Notes: generated by a model not told the origin, from the sequence alone. 64,000 bases of DNA from Trebouxia sp. TZW2008 (GCA_002118135.1 BDIU01000134.1:89332-153331); one strand, 5' to 3'; shown: positions 45,001-55,895, counted from the first letter of the stretch. Numbers and translations are program-made.

Positions 45001-46981
45001 CTTTGGCGGTGCAGTGTCTCAAAATGTTGACATATGGCACGTGTCAAAATGAGATGTCATAGGCGCAGAGTCCCTCAGTCAACATCAGCTGACTTTTAGT
45101 CAAGTGTCATGCGAGGCTTGCACCTGTGTCCATGTGCCCTGTCATGCTTGCAGGAATGCAGTGTTGCTGAGCTATGTCAATGGATGGCTGCCGCGGTTGC
45201 AGCTGCTGCTGCTGTCCCACGCATCCTTCTTTGTGCTTCACCTACAGGTAAGCTACTGTGGCTCCTGTTGCTGTTGGTCTCTTGGATAAAGAGTGATGTT
45301 TACATGCCTGGAATGCTTCGTATAACTAGGCAGGGCTATGCTGCAGCGCATTGCAAGCTCATCTTCAGCAATGTCTTTTGTTTCCATTGAGATCCAACGC
45401 CTTCTTCATCTGTCAATGTGCTGCATTGCTACTGCTTCATGATCAAATTTGTTGCTTCATGATCAAGGCGTGAAGCTGCTTGCAAGTGAACAACACAATT
45501 AAATGAGCAGAGTGCAATTTGCATGCAGATTTGTTTGAGCCATTTTTCCCGGCCGACCTTTGAAGGGCTGCCTGGTGAACAGCAGGACTGGCTGACAACA
45601 CAGGTGTGTCCCTTTGAAGTTGTCCTTGAAGTCACAGGGTCAAGCATTAGAGCTGCTTGTTGTTCATGTGCAATTTGAATGATTCACTTTGCCACAAAAT
45701 CAAACTTGTCAGAGACAGTTACCTAGCTGGGCCTGCTGAGGCTGTCTAGCATGCTTTTTGAACAAAAGGAATCAATGAGCGCTTGTTGTTGGGACTTGAA
45801 CACACAAATGTGCTTGTTGACCATAGCGAGCCGTCTGCAGTGACATCTCGATCATCATGCTTTCTTACTTTGTTTGCAGGTGAGTGGCACCATGACACAT
45901 TATCAGCTTAGCACATGTACTCAGCTATGCTGCAAATCAATTATTAGCAGACAACTTCAAAACATGCTTAATGATGATAGCAGGCCATGTGCAGCGACAT
46001 CAGTTCTGAGTGCGCTTGTTTATGTGACGTGAAGGTGAATGGCACCATGAACTGGAGCTGTCCAGTCTGGCTGGACTGGTTCCACGGCGGCTTGCAATTC
46101 CAGATAGAGCACCATATCTTCCCAGCTTTGCCCCGCCACAATCTGCGTAAAGCTGCTGTGCTGATACGCCCACTGTGTCAAGAGCTGGGCCTACATTACC
46201 ACTGCCCCTCCTTCCTTGGGGTAAGCTACGTTTTGCCATGTATCTGTTACTATCTGCGTGGTGTTTATGGTCAAGCACCCAGCCTTGTCCCGCCATCACC
46301 TGCACAAGGCTTCTGTGCTGACAAGCCCACTGTGTCAGGAGCTAGGCCTGCCTTCTCACTGCCCCTCCTTCCTTAGGATAAGCTACTCAACCCTGCCAGG
46401 CATTCACCTGCATGCGAGTCACAGCCAAGCAATCAGCCTTGGCGCGCCACACGCTTCGCAAAGCCTCTGTACCGCCACGCCTACTGTGTCAAAAGCTACG
46501 CCTGCCTTACCACTGCGCCTCCTTCCTTGATGTGTGCTCCTCACTGCTTGCATCTGTACATGTGACTGCGCAAAGCTTCTGTGCTGATATGTCCACTGTG
46601 TCAGAAGCTGGGTCTGCCTTGCCACTGCCCCTACTTCCCTGGGGTAGGCTCCTAAATCCTAAACAGTATTTACTGAAACCATCAATGGCTCAGAAGAAAA
46701 GTTTACGCCCTTAGGCATCATAGTGAGGGGCTTTGACATGAAGCAACCAGGGATATGCTTTGTGTATCTGCCAGCCAAGTGCGTAGTTGTCGCACATCAG
46801 CAAAAATGCCTCAAGGCTACACAGAATTTTCACAGCAGCTTATTTGGTGTTACAGGCGGTGCAAGAGACCCTGGCTACACTGCAAGCTGCTGCCATTGCT
46901 GCCAGGAAGTTCAATGCACTCCAAGCTTCAGTGGCGTTCTCAGACAGCAAGGCTTGGGAAATTATCACCACTGCTGGTTGA
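42095..46981 (+). CDS. Cytochrome b5-fused front-end desaturase, probable delta-8 sphingolipid desaturase
   Basis: Nine exons join in phase: 42095-42721, 43290-43406, 43745-43804, 44153-44303, 44746-44839, 45154-45247, 45529-45603, 46035-46220 and 46856-46981, giving 509 aa. The N-terminal cytochrome b5 domain has HPGG (42-45) and the second haem His in YHP (65). The membrane desaturase domain has the three histidine boxes: HDAGH (215-219), HNVHH (251-255) and QIEHH (429-433), where Gln replaces the first His as in front-end desaturases. The C-terminal context HHIFPALPRHNLRKAAVLIR resembles plant long-chain-base delta-8 desaturases more than delta-6 acyl desaturases, but substrate cannot be decided from sequence alone. 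It acts in the ER membrane. A Gln/His/Pro-rich linker of about 65 residues (about 85-150) makes it longer than the usual 450 aa. The acceptor of exon 8 (GAAG) is weak. Confidence 0.92.
43199..43282 (+). repeat. Upstream decayed copy of desaturase exon 2 start (first His box)
   Basis: Real exon 2 (43290) begins GTGGCATTTATTGGTCATGA and encodes the HDAGH box. Immediately upstream, 43204-43282 reads GTGGCATTTGTCAGTTATGC, then CGGGCACAATGCTGCGACAC, then ends CATTGCGCTGTGA. It is a tandem copy of the exon start with the histidine codons disrupted and a stop. Confidence 0.85.
43868..44060 (+). repeat. Decayed copies of the acceptor and start of desaturase exon 4
   Basis: Exon 4 starts at 44153 after CTTTCACTGCACTGCAG with TTCATGCCGCTGCTGGCC. 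The upstream intron contains CTTTCAATGCAATGTAATTC then ATGCCATTGCTTGC at about 43870-43905, and further CAATGCTTCCAATGCAGTGC-type segments at about 44027-44065. These look like diverged copies of the same junction. Confidence 0.6.
44434..44492 (+). repeat. Copy 2 of desaturase exon 4 end, donor retained
   Basis: The real exon end (44244-44303) encodes YQHFTFIPLLMVAKF and is followed by GTAAGTCC. This copy encodes VQHLTFTPLLMVAKF and is followed by GTAAGCAC. Frame and donor are intact; only the acceptor side is missing. Confidence 0.9.
44590..44651 (+). repeat. Copy 3 of desaturase exon 4 end, donor retained, stop inside
   Basis: Encodes IPY, a TAG stop in place of Gln, then HLAFIPLLMVAKF, followed by GTGAGCCC. 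The three donors lie at 44304, 44493 and 44652. Confidence 0.9.
45709..45779 (+). mobile_element. SINE-like dispersed repeat, copy 3 (desaturase intron)
   Basis: Contains CCTAGCTGGGCCTGCTGAGG then CTGTCTAGC, matching the copies at 18184 and 21606, and ends in an A/G-rich stretch (GAACAAAAGGAATCAATGAG). It is the most diverged copy. It lies in the intron between exons 7 and 8. Confidence 0.45.
45835..45905 (+). repeat. Upstream copy of desaturase exon 8 acceptor and start
   Basis: TTTGTTTGCAG at 45869-45879 is followed by GTGAGTGGCACCATGACAC. The real exon 8 at 46035 begins GTGAATGGCACCATGAACTG after the weak acceptor GACGTGAAG. The preceding intron bases also match (GCAGYGACATC). The copy thus has the better acceptor but loses the reading frame of the exon. 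Confidence 0.8.
46281..46642 (+). repeat. Three tandem decayed copies of desaturase exon 8 end
   Basis: The real exon end (about 46130-46220) encodes LPRHNLRKAAVLIRPLCQEL and then GLHYHCPSFLG before GTAAGC. Copies lie at about 46281-46376 (SRHHLHKASVLTSPLCQELG), 46435-46530 (ARHTLRKASVPPRLLCQKLR) and 46565-46642 (LRKASVLICPLCQKLGLP in one frame). The donor positions read GATAAGC, GATGTGTGC and GGTAGGC, so only the third copy keeps a GT donor. Confidence 0.92.
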
Positions 46982-48003
46982 TATATTGCAAAGCTTCAGA
47001 TACTGCTGAGCCTTGCTTCAGGAAGCAGCAAAATTGATCATTGCAAACAGTGGTGCTGTGTCAAAGCATGCGTATGCCTCAAAAGCCTATAGAGCAGATT
47101 CAGTGTGTTATGCAGCATCATGGTTGCATATGCTCAGCTGCTGATCATGAGCATGGCCTAGAATCACAATCATTTGCTTCCTTATCGTTTGGTGCTGATT
47201 TGATGTTTGCAATGGACCGCAGCAACTAGTCAAAAGCATGGTGAAAGCAAATCTTTTGTGGCGTTTGATCCAGCTGTCAAGTGAATTGTGACATTGCCAC
47301 CACAGCAGAGAGAGAGAGATTACACGCTTTGGCCAGCCAACAAGTCTGATCGCGTGAGTAAAAACCTGATCAAATATGGAGACAATCAAGGCAATCAAGA
47401 ATAAACTTGAACGCCTGCATATGATTCCTGTGACCAAAAAATGATCTCATGGTGTCAGTCTGAGATGCGAAAAGAGAAGCATACTGCTGCCTAAGCGGCT
47501 GCAAAAGATTGCACTCAGTCACAAGATGAATCAAGCAATCAGGGGCTTGCTTTATTAGCCGCTCGCATTGACTCAGTGTGCCTGGGCAACCTGGGGTCCC
47601 CTGCATTCAATGGGGCACCCCTCATGGCTCTCTGCATCTGCTGCTGTACCTCACAGCGGAACATGCCATTGTGAGTGCTGCCGAGACCAGCAGAACCTCG
47701 TTTGATACATTGCTTCTGGGATCTTCTCGGACCGTTGCCGTGCGCAGATAACATCGCAGCTTCAGCAGAATGTGCCATGCATTGTGACATGGAAGCCTTC
47801 GTGCGGATAAGAGACATTGGCATGCGTGATTGTGTGGCATTCCAGCACGTCATCAGTATGCTTGAGTTGCTGCACGGTGTCACATTGTGATCTGTATCGA
47901 GCGGGCTGCGCGTGCAACGACTGATCTTCGACAGCGACACCTGCCTTCACAGCGCATACACAGCGGGACAGCGTGTGGGCCATAGGCAGCGGATTACCGT
48001 TGC
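46982..48003. other. Intergenic region between desaturase and DNAJC11-like gene
   Basis: No clearly supported gene. CpG becomes frequent from about 47700 and is dense at 47880-48000, as expected for the promoter of the downstream gene. A 73-codon minus-strand frame with an ATG at 47983 (MAHTLSRCVCAVKAGVAVED) runs to 47762 and could be a small divergent gene, but only about 20 bp would separate the two starts. Confidence 0.4.
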
Positions 48004-51000
48004 ATGGCAAATGTAGAGTCGAACGCCTCTTACTATGCGCTGCTCAATGTTTCCAAAGAGGCCTCAGACGAGGACATCAGACGGGCCTTCAGAAGTCTAG
48101 CACAGACATACCATCCTGATAAGCATGCAGGCTCTGAGCTGCAAAGCGAAGCTTCAGCCAGCTTCACCCTACTACAAGAAGCTTATGAGGTTAGAACTCT
48201 GGCATCTCACTGGTTTCAAGAACTTCACTATAACATCTCTCTGCTGCCGTAGGTTCTCAGTGACCCACACAAGCGTCAGATATATGATATCTATGGGAAG
48301 GAAGGTCTTGCCTCTGGCTTAGAAGTCAGCACTACTGTCAATAATGTGGATGAGCTCAAGAAGAAATGGGCAAAATTCAAAGCACAGCAGGTGTTAGCAC
48401 ACAACTTGTCAAGTAGAAATGCAGCATATGCATCTTCCAGATGCTGCACAATTTTGGAGATTGCAGCATCAGCACATGCTTGTCTGCAGTGCACTCCAGA
48501 AAATGCAATGACTGTGTTGCAGAGTATACAGCACACAATCATGCGCAACAATAGTCCTATCACGTCGCGCAAGGCAAATGCTGCTGTTACGAATTCCCAC
48601 TTCAGAATGATCATAAGTGCAAGCACATGTATTGTGTGCAGGCTGAGCAGGCAGAAGAGTCAAATGTAGCATACAGAGGGCTCTATGTCTTCAGATTCAA
48701 TGCTGAGAACCTGATCAAGCCATATGACACAATGGTGTCAAGGAAACCAGACCTGAGCATGGTGTCTTTGTCACAAGAGATGCATGTGGCTCTGAGCAGC
48801 AAGACGACTGCTGTGGCAGCAGGTGTGAACATAACTCCTATGCCATATTGATGAGCAGTTAACGCACAATGCTTTCACATTGCACAGTTTACATGTTTGT
48901 GCATAGCATTCTATCTACGCATCTCATGACAACATCTGCTATGCATCTTCACATGCATCTGCTGCACTGTGTATTATTGCAAAGCAGATGCACATCAAAG
49001 ACGAGCAGGCGTTGCTATTACAATATTTTGTGCCGAGGTTGGTCCTGTCTGTCATCTCCATCTGTGCCAGTACTTTTTGGTCACATCGTTCCCTGCAATG
49101 CGCAGCAAGGTGCCCTCATGTCTCGCAACTTTCTTTCATGAGGATCAAACAGACCTCACAGTGACATAGCGAGCTGGACCAAAAGATGGCTTGTACAACA
49201 TTTGACCCATCTCTACGTATCCACAGCAGCTTGTGTTGGTGTGTACAGGGCGTGTGACAGTGCAGCGCAACCTGGGTGAGTACAACGGCATGTTGGGCCT
49301 GCGGCATGCCTTCTCCCACCTGCACCATGTGGAAGCCACTGCTAACCTAGGTAACCACATTGAGGCACCTTTTGGCCTGGTCGCTCAGCACTTGAAGGCA
49401 TATGTGCAGCCCAGCCGCATCACAACAGCAGTCATATCCACTCACAAGCACTTGCAACCAGTAGGCTCTGTGCTAGCTCAGAGACAGAAGTGCATTTACA
49501 GTCTTGTCAGCATTCATGTGTCAGCAGAGCAGCATTTGTGAAAATCCGCCTGCATGCAAGTTAGCATTGATGATGGAAAATACATCATACAGTAGAGTTT
49601 GTTGCAGGGCTGCAGACTTTGCTGTCGGCATCAAGCAGCTACCAGCTGACTAGATACTCAGCAGCTTCTTTGGCAGTGACCTACCAGCCTCAAGCTGGCA
49701 TGGGCATGCAGGTATGCTTAGCCCACTCCTGCTCGTGACCACTGCTTTTGTGCGCTGTTGTGACTGTGGTGGACATTTGTCCACAGTGCTGACATCTGCA
49801 ACCCTTCCTGCATAGCTGTCTTGGCCGTTGTCAATGCCAGAGTCACCATTTTCTCTGGCAACTGGTTGATTGTTTCAGGGCAAGAGCACAAACAAGAGCC
49901 CAACTTCAAGATGTTGCGTGAGCCAGGCACATGAGACATCTCTCAGCTCAGCAAGACCTTTCAGTTGGGCTGTTGTTTGTGCATTTGCTCTCTGGCAATT
50001 GCAAATGCCTGTGGACAAACTGACGCCTCTCAGGCAAACTCACTGCTTCATTACATGCTTCTGTATACGTGGCAAAGGTGAGTCAATTGTTGCTCAACTC
50101 ATCCAACCCACATGTAATACTGAATATGCCATTCATCACACCCAATATGCTACTACATGAGAATGTGGATCACTAAGATGCGGTGCAGATTGTGAATCAC
50201 CCCAAAAAATTGGCATCAACACACGGTACACAATAATTAGGTAGTCAGAAGGTCAAAGCAGCAACAAAACATCAATCACTCATGATGGGAAGTGTTACCT
50301 GCTGAGGTGAAGGCATGTCTGGCTTAGGGTTTACCACCATCAATATCAATCACTGAGATGGAGAGTATGGTACTTCACTGTGTTCCACCAATTTTTGTGC
50401 CAGTCAGCACTTACTGACAGGCCTGAACAACATCTTGCTCTGTAGCCCTCAACAGTATGCAACACGCAGGCACTTCAGCTGTCAATCACTGAAGTGGAGA
50501 GCAGTGTAATTCACGATATTTCAATATCCTTGGCATCAATCAATATGCAACGGCAGGCCCAAATGACATCTTGCTATGCAGCTCTCAACGTCACGGCAGC
50601 TGACGCCTAGGTCCAAAGGGGAGTTCACGTGGGTGCTGGGGCCTGGCCCAGCCCAGGGCATGGTAATTGGTGTGAACACCAGGTTCAAGCGTGTTCAGAC
50701 CACAGTCAGTGTGGAGGTATGCAACTGCAGACAGCCGGAGATTGTCACATGCAGCTGCATGACTGGCCATGTCCTGGTCTATTCTATATGCTGTTCATGA
50801 ACTTAAGTCTTTCTGCAGAGAGTGTAGTGTATATGTATGATCAGCCGCAGCTTGCCAAGATCAGGAATGTATATCACAAATGATGTCACTGACAGCATGC
50901 TTGAGCAAAGATGCAACTGCTTCGACAGCTTCCTACAACTCTTCTTTGTCATTGATGCTGACCCTCCCTGTGATAGCATCACAGCATGCAGACTGCAGGT

Positions 51001-54000
51001 AGGAGTCTGCATGCTGTGATGATGTCTACCACTTTGAATGGGCATGTGGCTTACAAGCTGGATAAGCGTACCATCCTGCATGCCAGTGCAAAGGCCAACC
51101 CAATAGATGGCAGCTACTGGACAATGACCTGCAGTAAAGCCATCCCTGTAGCATCAATGCAGACTCTTCTTAGGCTAGCGTTTAACACAACATTTTGGCT
51201 GCAGCTGGGAGCACACATGACCTTGCACGGACCTGTGGCTCACAAAATGGACAAGCGCCCCACATTACACGCCAAAGCAAGGGCCAAAACCCTGGTTTTC
51301 CTCCTGCTGACATCAGCATGGAATGTTGACTGCAGGTTGGTGCATCTACAACCTTGAATGGACGAGTGGCTTACAAGCTGGATAAGCGTACCACCCTGCA
51401 TGCCAGTGCAAGGGCCAATCCCTTAGACGGCAGCTGTCAGGTGGAGGTGGGGGAGCGCTACAGATGGGGCCGCCTCACCACCACTGGCCTAGCTGTGGCC
51501 TGTGGGACCCAGGTCAGTAAACCTGTCGGTCAGACAATCAGTCAGTTTGTCACCCAGTCAGGCAGTGTCCGGACAGAATGCACATGCGCACCATAGCTGC
51601 GGCACACCCGCTTGCTAATCACAGCGACGCCATCTCTCTCACCTACTTAGTCTTCATGATACGCTCGCATGCATCAGCCACTGACTGCTTTCCTGCCAAA
51701 ATAGAATTTTAGTGGCCTGGTCAACTTATAAGGGCGTGCTGTGAGTTGTTTGGGTCAAATTGGCGAAGTCTGGCTTCCTGTCCCGGCCTGCAATCTACAT
51801 TGACTGCTGGTCACCAAGGTGGCAAGAAAGGCCTGTCCATGAAGCATTGAAGTAATTCATAGCATTCTACAGCATTCTGGCATAGGACAAACATGTGTTG
51901 CTTGCGTTAGGGCACATTCAAGAAGCGTTGCACATGAGGAAGGTGAGCAGAGATCTCTGGTTACCGCATGGCTGTGAGCATCTTTGGCTAGGTTGCCCTC
52001 TACGCTTGTGGCTGAGTCACAGGAGCCCCTGGCAGCACATATGACCAATAGTGTACATGACACCAGTATGGCATCAGATTGATCAGCATGGTTATGCAGG
52101 GGTTGATACTGAGGGGTTCTGTGGCGCACGGCGATCAGCGCTTTGAGATCCCGATTCTTCTGACCAAAGACCCTGACATACGCACAGTGCTGCTGGCCTA
52201 CCTGGCGCCTCCCCTGCTGTGTTACAGCCTGAACAGATTTGTGGTGCGGCCCCTTTGGAGAAGGCACCGCCTTGGCAAGGTATGTGTTGCCTCTCCTGTT
52301 GCCTGAAGTATTCTGTAGTTCTGTTCCTTTCTTTTATGCTTATTGTCTTGCGTGGCATGTCGTTTTCAGTGGATTGGGGGCATAGCGCGGCACGATATGT
52401 GCAAATATGCATATGGAGGCCTGCAAGTGTAGCACTGACAGTTGCATCGCGAGAGTGTCCGGCATTTTGTCTCATGCTTCACCTGAAAGCACAATCCCAG
52501 ACTGTTGTCAAGCAGTGCAACCTTCAAAGGCATAGTTTATATTGCTGGCAGGATCCTGTCCAGCACACTTATGCTATGCTCACATCAATGCTGCTGGTCT
52601 CGATGATTTGCTGTTCAGTAGGATGAAACCAACACTACCTCCTGCCTATGCGTTCACACTGCCAACTGTCATGACACATGGCTGATTGATCAAGCTTGAG
52701 ATGCCACCTTCGTTATGTGGTTCGACAGCACTGCTGCATTGCACCCAGCATTGCAGGCTTGAGTTCATCAATTCCGGCATTGTGAGCAGGCAAGAGCCCT
52801 TCAGCAGTTTAAACCTGCATCGAAAGATTTTGAGCAACCCATTTCTGACCAAAACATCATTTGTTTCATGTCCAACACAAGTATGAGGGACGACATATGC
52901 ATGATGGCTGTAGGCCTTGGAGGCAGGCAGGGAGGCAGCAGCAGCCCAGCAGCAGGGCTACCAGCGCGCCCAGGGGGCCAACCATCTCATGGGTCCTGTA
53001 GCTGCCAGGAAGCTGCGCCAGGAGCTCACCAACGTATGTCTAGCACTGTCAACAGACACCCTACATGTTGTCATAGCACATTTGGTGCATAATGCGCTTT
53101 GTGCTTGCCGCATATGGAGCTTGCAGCATGTGGAGCTTGCTGTATATGTAGCTTGCTGCACAACATCTGATGTGTTGTGCAAACAAAGCAATGTGTCAGT
53201 ATGTGTTTGCCATGCTGGACCTTGCATGGAGCTTCAGTCACCCCTGTTGCTGATTTGACGCGCTTGGCGGCCTCGGTGCTCACTCAGCATTCACCACTCT
53301 GCATGAAGTTTAGTAGCTTGTTTTTAAGCTTCCCTGCTGTAAGCAGACATATTCAGCTTGTCAGTGTACAAGCTTTTCTGCATCTTGAGTGTTTCATTTG
53401 CCTCACATTCTGTGCAAAGGTGCCCTCTTGTGCACACCACTTGCTGGCGCAAAGACTCATCCTGGCTATCAAACTACTGTAGATTTAAGCACTGTCATGC
53501 AACTTTTGGATCAAAGTGAAGCTGATGTTGCCTTCATCATCAGCAATTGATCCTTACGCTCAAATGCATTTGCAATGGTGCGCTGCAGTCTGGCTTAGTC
53601 ATTGTCCGTGCAAGCTATGGCACTCCCGCAGCCATAGAGGCAGCTGATGCAGAATCACGGCAGCAGCGCCACTCTGGGCAGCAGCAAGACCAACAGCAAC
53701 AGCAGCGGCGTAGGTCAGATCTGGAAGATACTGAACACTTTGAGCAGGAGCAGCATCCTCAGCAACAGCCATCATCAGGTACTTGCACCCTCACAACCAC
53801 ACAGCATACACAGATTCTATGTTCCAATGACTATGTTGAACAGCTTTTGTCAGCTTGCTGCAGCTTTTCTCCGCATCCCTTAGCAGTCTGATGCAGAATC
53901 TGTCATCAGGTATGCACAGCATCCTCAGCAAGCGCCATGATCAGGTATATGCTCAGCTTCTCAAAACGGGTCAACTACATGGCCCCTTCATGGGTCGTGC

Positions 54001-55895
54001 CATGGTCATTCTTAAATCACCTCCTGAGGTCTAGCGTCAATCCAGAAGTCTTGAAAACGCTGAGCATGTCAAGTGGGAGCAGCATCCTCAGCAAGCCCCA
54101 TCATCAGGTTTGTGCAGCTCTCAAGCAGTTCACATGACAGGTCCCAGGGAGACTCTGCAATGATTGAGCATCAAACAGCATGCCGAGCAGCTCGTGACAA
54201 TTTGCATTGATGCTCACATGTAGCTTGCTGCAACCGTCTGGCAAACCCTTCAGGCAAGCTGTTGTGGAATCTGTCATAACGGAGTTGAAATGACATCAGC
54301 TCACAGTGGTAGTGCAGTTCATATTGGTATCATTTTGGTAGTGCATATTGCAGATTCATCCATGCAGGCAGCAGCGTCGGAAAAGAAAGCCATCATGCTG
54401 AGCGCTGCAATCGCCGATCTCATGCCAACCGTGCTCAAGGGCTCTTGGTGCTGCCTTTTGTGCTTGTAATATGATCACATGCCTTGTGTTCACTGTCACC
54501 CATGCGTGCCTAATATTGAAATACAGATGCTTCAGGTGAGTTTGGTGAAGATGAGGACCATGATCAAGATGAAGGCATTGATGAAGAGGAGGCACAGGTG
54601 CAGCAGGCAGCAGAGGCCATACTGTCAGGGGAGGGGCCACCAGCCTGCCTTGATGTGACCTTGGCCCTGCGCTATATGGTCAACAATAGTCAAATCACCT
54701 TCCACCCGGTACAGCATGGTTTCTGCTGTTTATGCACGTTCATCACATTGTCAAGCTAGTGTTGTGAGGGCTCAAGGCCTGCCTGAACGTCATATTGGCC
54801 CTGTGCTATATGGTCAATAACAGCCGTATCACCTTCCACCAGGTACACCACAACTTGATACGCTGTTGTTTGTCCAAGCACGCACATTAAACATCGGGCT
54901 TAGGCTGTGATTCAGTCTGAAAAGTGTCAATGCAGCTATAGCAACCAGGAGAATGCGACCTGCATTCCATGTCTGCTAGATTGATGTTGCCTGATTGCAG
55001 GAGGAAGCTTGAGGAAGATTTTGCTGCCTGTACGACAGCTGGCCATCAGGGATGCATTCCTGTCTGCCCTGCAACATGGCGAAAATGGTAGTACTTCAGC
55101 TGTGACCCCTTTCAGCTATGTGACACACAGCAGCATGGTCTGAGGCAGAGGACAGCAGGCTAAACACAATTTTCCCGCTGCACCATGTTGCATCAAGTGT
55201 GCCCGTCGTCGCTGTAAGGACTGATACATACATTGTGAGGCAGCTGCAAATGCTTGACATTTGCTGCAGGGAGTGTCTAAAAGTGGGCAGATGGGCTTTT
55301 GTGACTGCGCACCCAATGAAGCCAAAATTCTCAGAGTCCTTTTCTTGTTCAAAACAGAGCCACGCATGACGACACTTCTGGACATGGTCAGTTTGTACAC
55401 CACCCTTACTTGTTGCACGCTGCCGTGGCACATGACTCCGACGTGTATTGAATTTGCAGCATTTGCAGTGATTTGCAAACTAATGCAAGTCATGCATGCA
55501 ATTGTGCACAAACCACAACAAGGGTATCACCTCATAGCTGACCATTGTAAGTCATTCTCTTGTGCCTGCTTGCAAAATGCTTGTCTGCCTGATGCAAGTT
55601 GAAATGTGCCATATTGCATAAGAGGCATTGGATCAAATGCCTTCTGTCGCCAACACCTTGGTGCATTTCAGGCAGGTGCACATGCAGCAAGTGTAAGTCT
55701 TTCCCAAGCTTGATTGAGCTGATAAGGCTGGTGCTTGAACAGCAAGTCTAGTGTGTTGCTAAAGCGTGTCTGATTCCACTGCAGGAAGGAGGCACTCTAC
55801 CAAACAAAGCTATGGTCATTGAAGACCAGCAAATCGCTCAGGACATGCTAGCTGAGCTGGAACAGCAGAGGTCTGAGCTTGAACGTGCGACTTAA
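48004..55895 (+). CDS. DNAJC11 / OWL1-type J-domain protein
   Basis: Exons joined in phase: 48004-48189, 48253-48390, 48642-48822, 49249-49350, 49608-49711, 50582-50716, 51336-51512, 52100-52279, 52914-53033, 53589-53778, 54527-54708, 55270-55386 and 55785-55895, giving 640 aa. Residues about 9-80 are a J domain (YYALLNVSKEASDEDIRRAF, with the HPD motif in TYHPDKHAG), which stimulates Hsp70 ATPase. The middle part follows the DNAJC11 pattern: VTVQRNLGEY, GLQTLLSASSSYQLTRYSAA, TSRQLTPRSKGEFTWVLG, a GRVAYKLDKRTTLHASAR segment, and a hydrophobic segment before SLNRFVVRPLWR. The C-terminal DUF3395-like part has SGLVIVRASYG, VTLALRYMVNNSQITFH and SKSGQMGFCD. Animal DNAJC11 is linked to mitochondrial cristae organisation; the plant homologue OWL1 to very-low-fluence light responses. 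A Gln/acidic insertion (53.7-54.6 kb) lengthens the C-terminal part. Confidence 0.88.
49712..50581 (+). other. Intron with decayed copies of the next exon boundary
   Basis: About 870 bp between exons at 49711 and 50582. Near the right end, CATCTTGCTCTGTAGCCCTC then AACAGTATGCAAC at about 50432-50464 resembles the real acceptor CATCTTGCTATGCAGCTCTC then AACGTCACGGCAGC at about 50565-50597. No further coding exon is seen. Confidence 0.5.
50999..51300 (+). repeat. Two partial upstream copies of the 51336 exon of the DNAJC11-like gene
   Basis: The complete exon (51336-51512) begins after TGCAG and encodes VGASTTLNGRVAYKLDKRTT, then LHASARANPLDGS. Copy 1 (50999 to about 51120) contains LNGHVAYKLDKRTILHASAK and NPIDGSYW but has an in-frame stop near its start. 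Copy 2 (51205 to about 51295) starts after GCTGCAG, is open and encodes LGAHMTLHGPVAHKMDKRPT then LHAKARAK. Both lack the second half of the exon (VEVGERYRWGRLTTTGLAVA). Confidence 0.9.
53898..54112 (+). repeat. Two downstream copies of the 53589 exon end with donors
   Basis: The exon ends at 53778 with AGCAGCATCCTCAGCAACAG, then CCATCATCAG, then GTACTT. The intron repeats AGCATCCTCAGCAAGCGCCA, TGATCAG and GTATAT (to about 53943), and AGCAGCATCCTCAGCAAGCC, CCATCATCAG and GTTTGT (to about 54107). Both copies keep a GT donor at the same place. Confidence 0.88.
54786..54843 (+). repeat. Copy of the 54527 exon end with donor
   Basis: The exon ends at 54708 (LALRYMVNNSQITFHP, donor GTACAG). At 54791-54842 the intron repeats it as LALCYMVNNSRITFHQ followed by GTACAC. 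Frame and donor are kept. Confidence 0.9.

Noticed and set aside
47539..47940. 133-codon minus-strand frame left of the DNAJC11-like gene
   Set aside because: It starts with GTG, has no upstream in-frame ATG, shows no known features and lies in CpG-rich sequence that stays open in several frames.
51511..51566. GTCAGT-rich stretch after the DNAJC11 exon, considered as a satellite
   Set aside because: It is only a short run of imperfect CAGTCAGT sequence and probably a by-product of the donor and simple-sequence drift.
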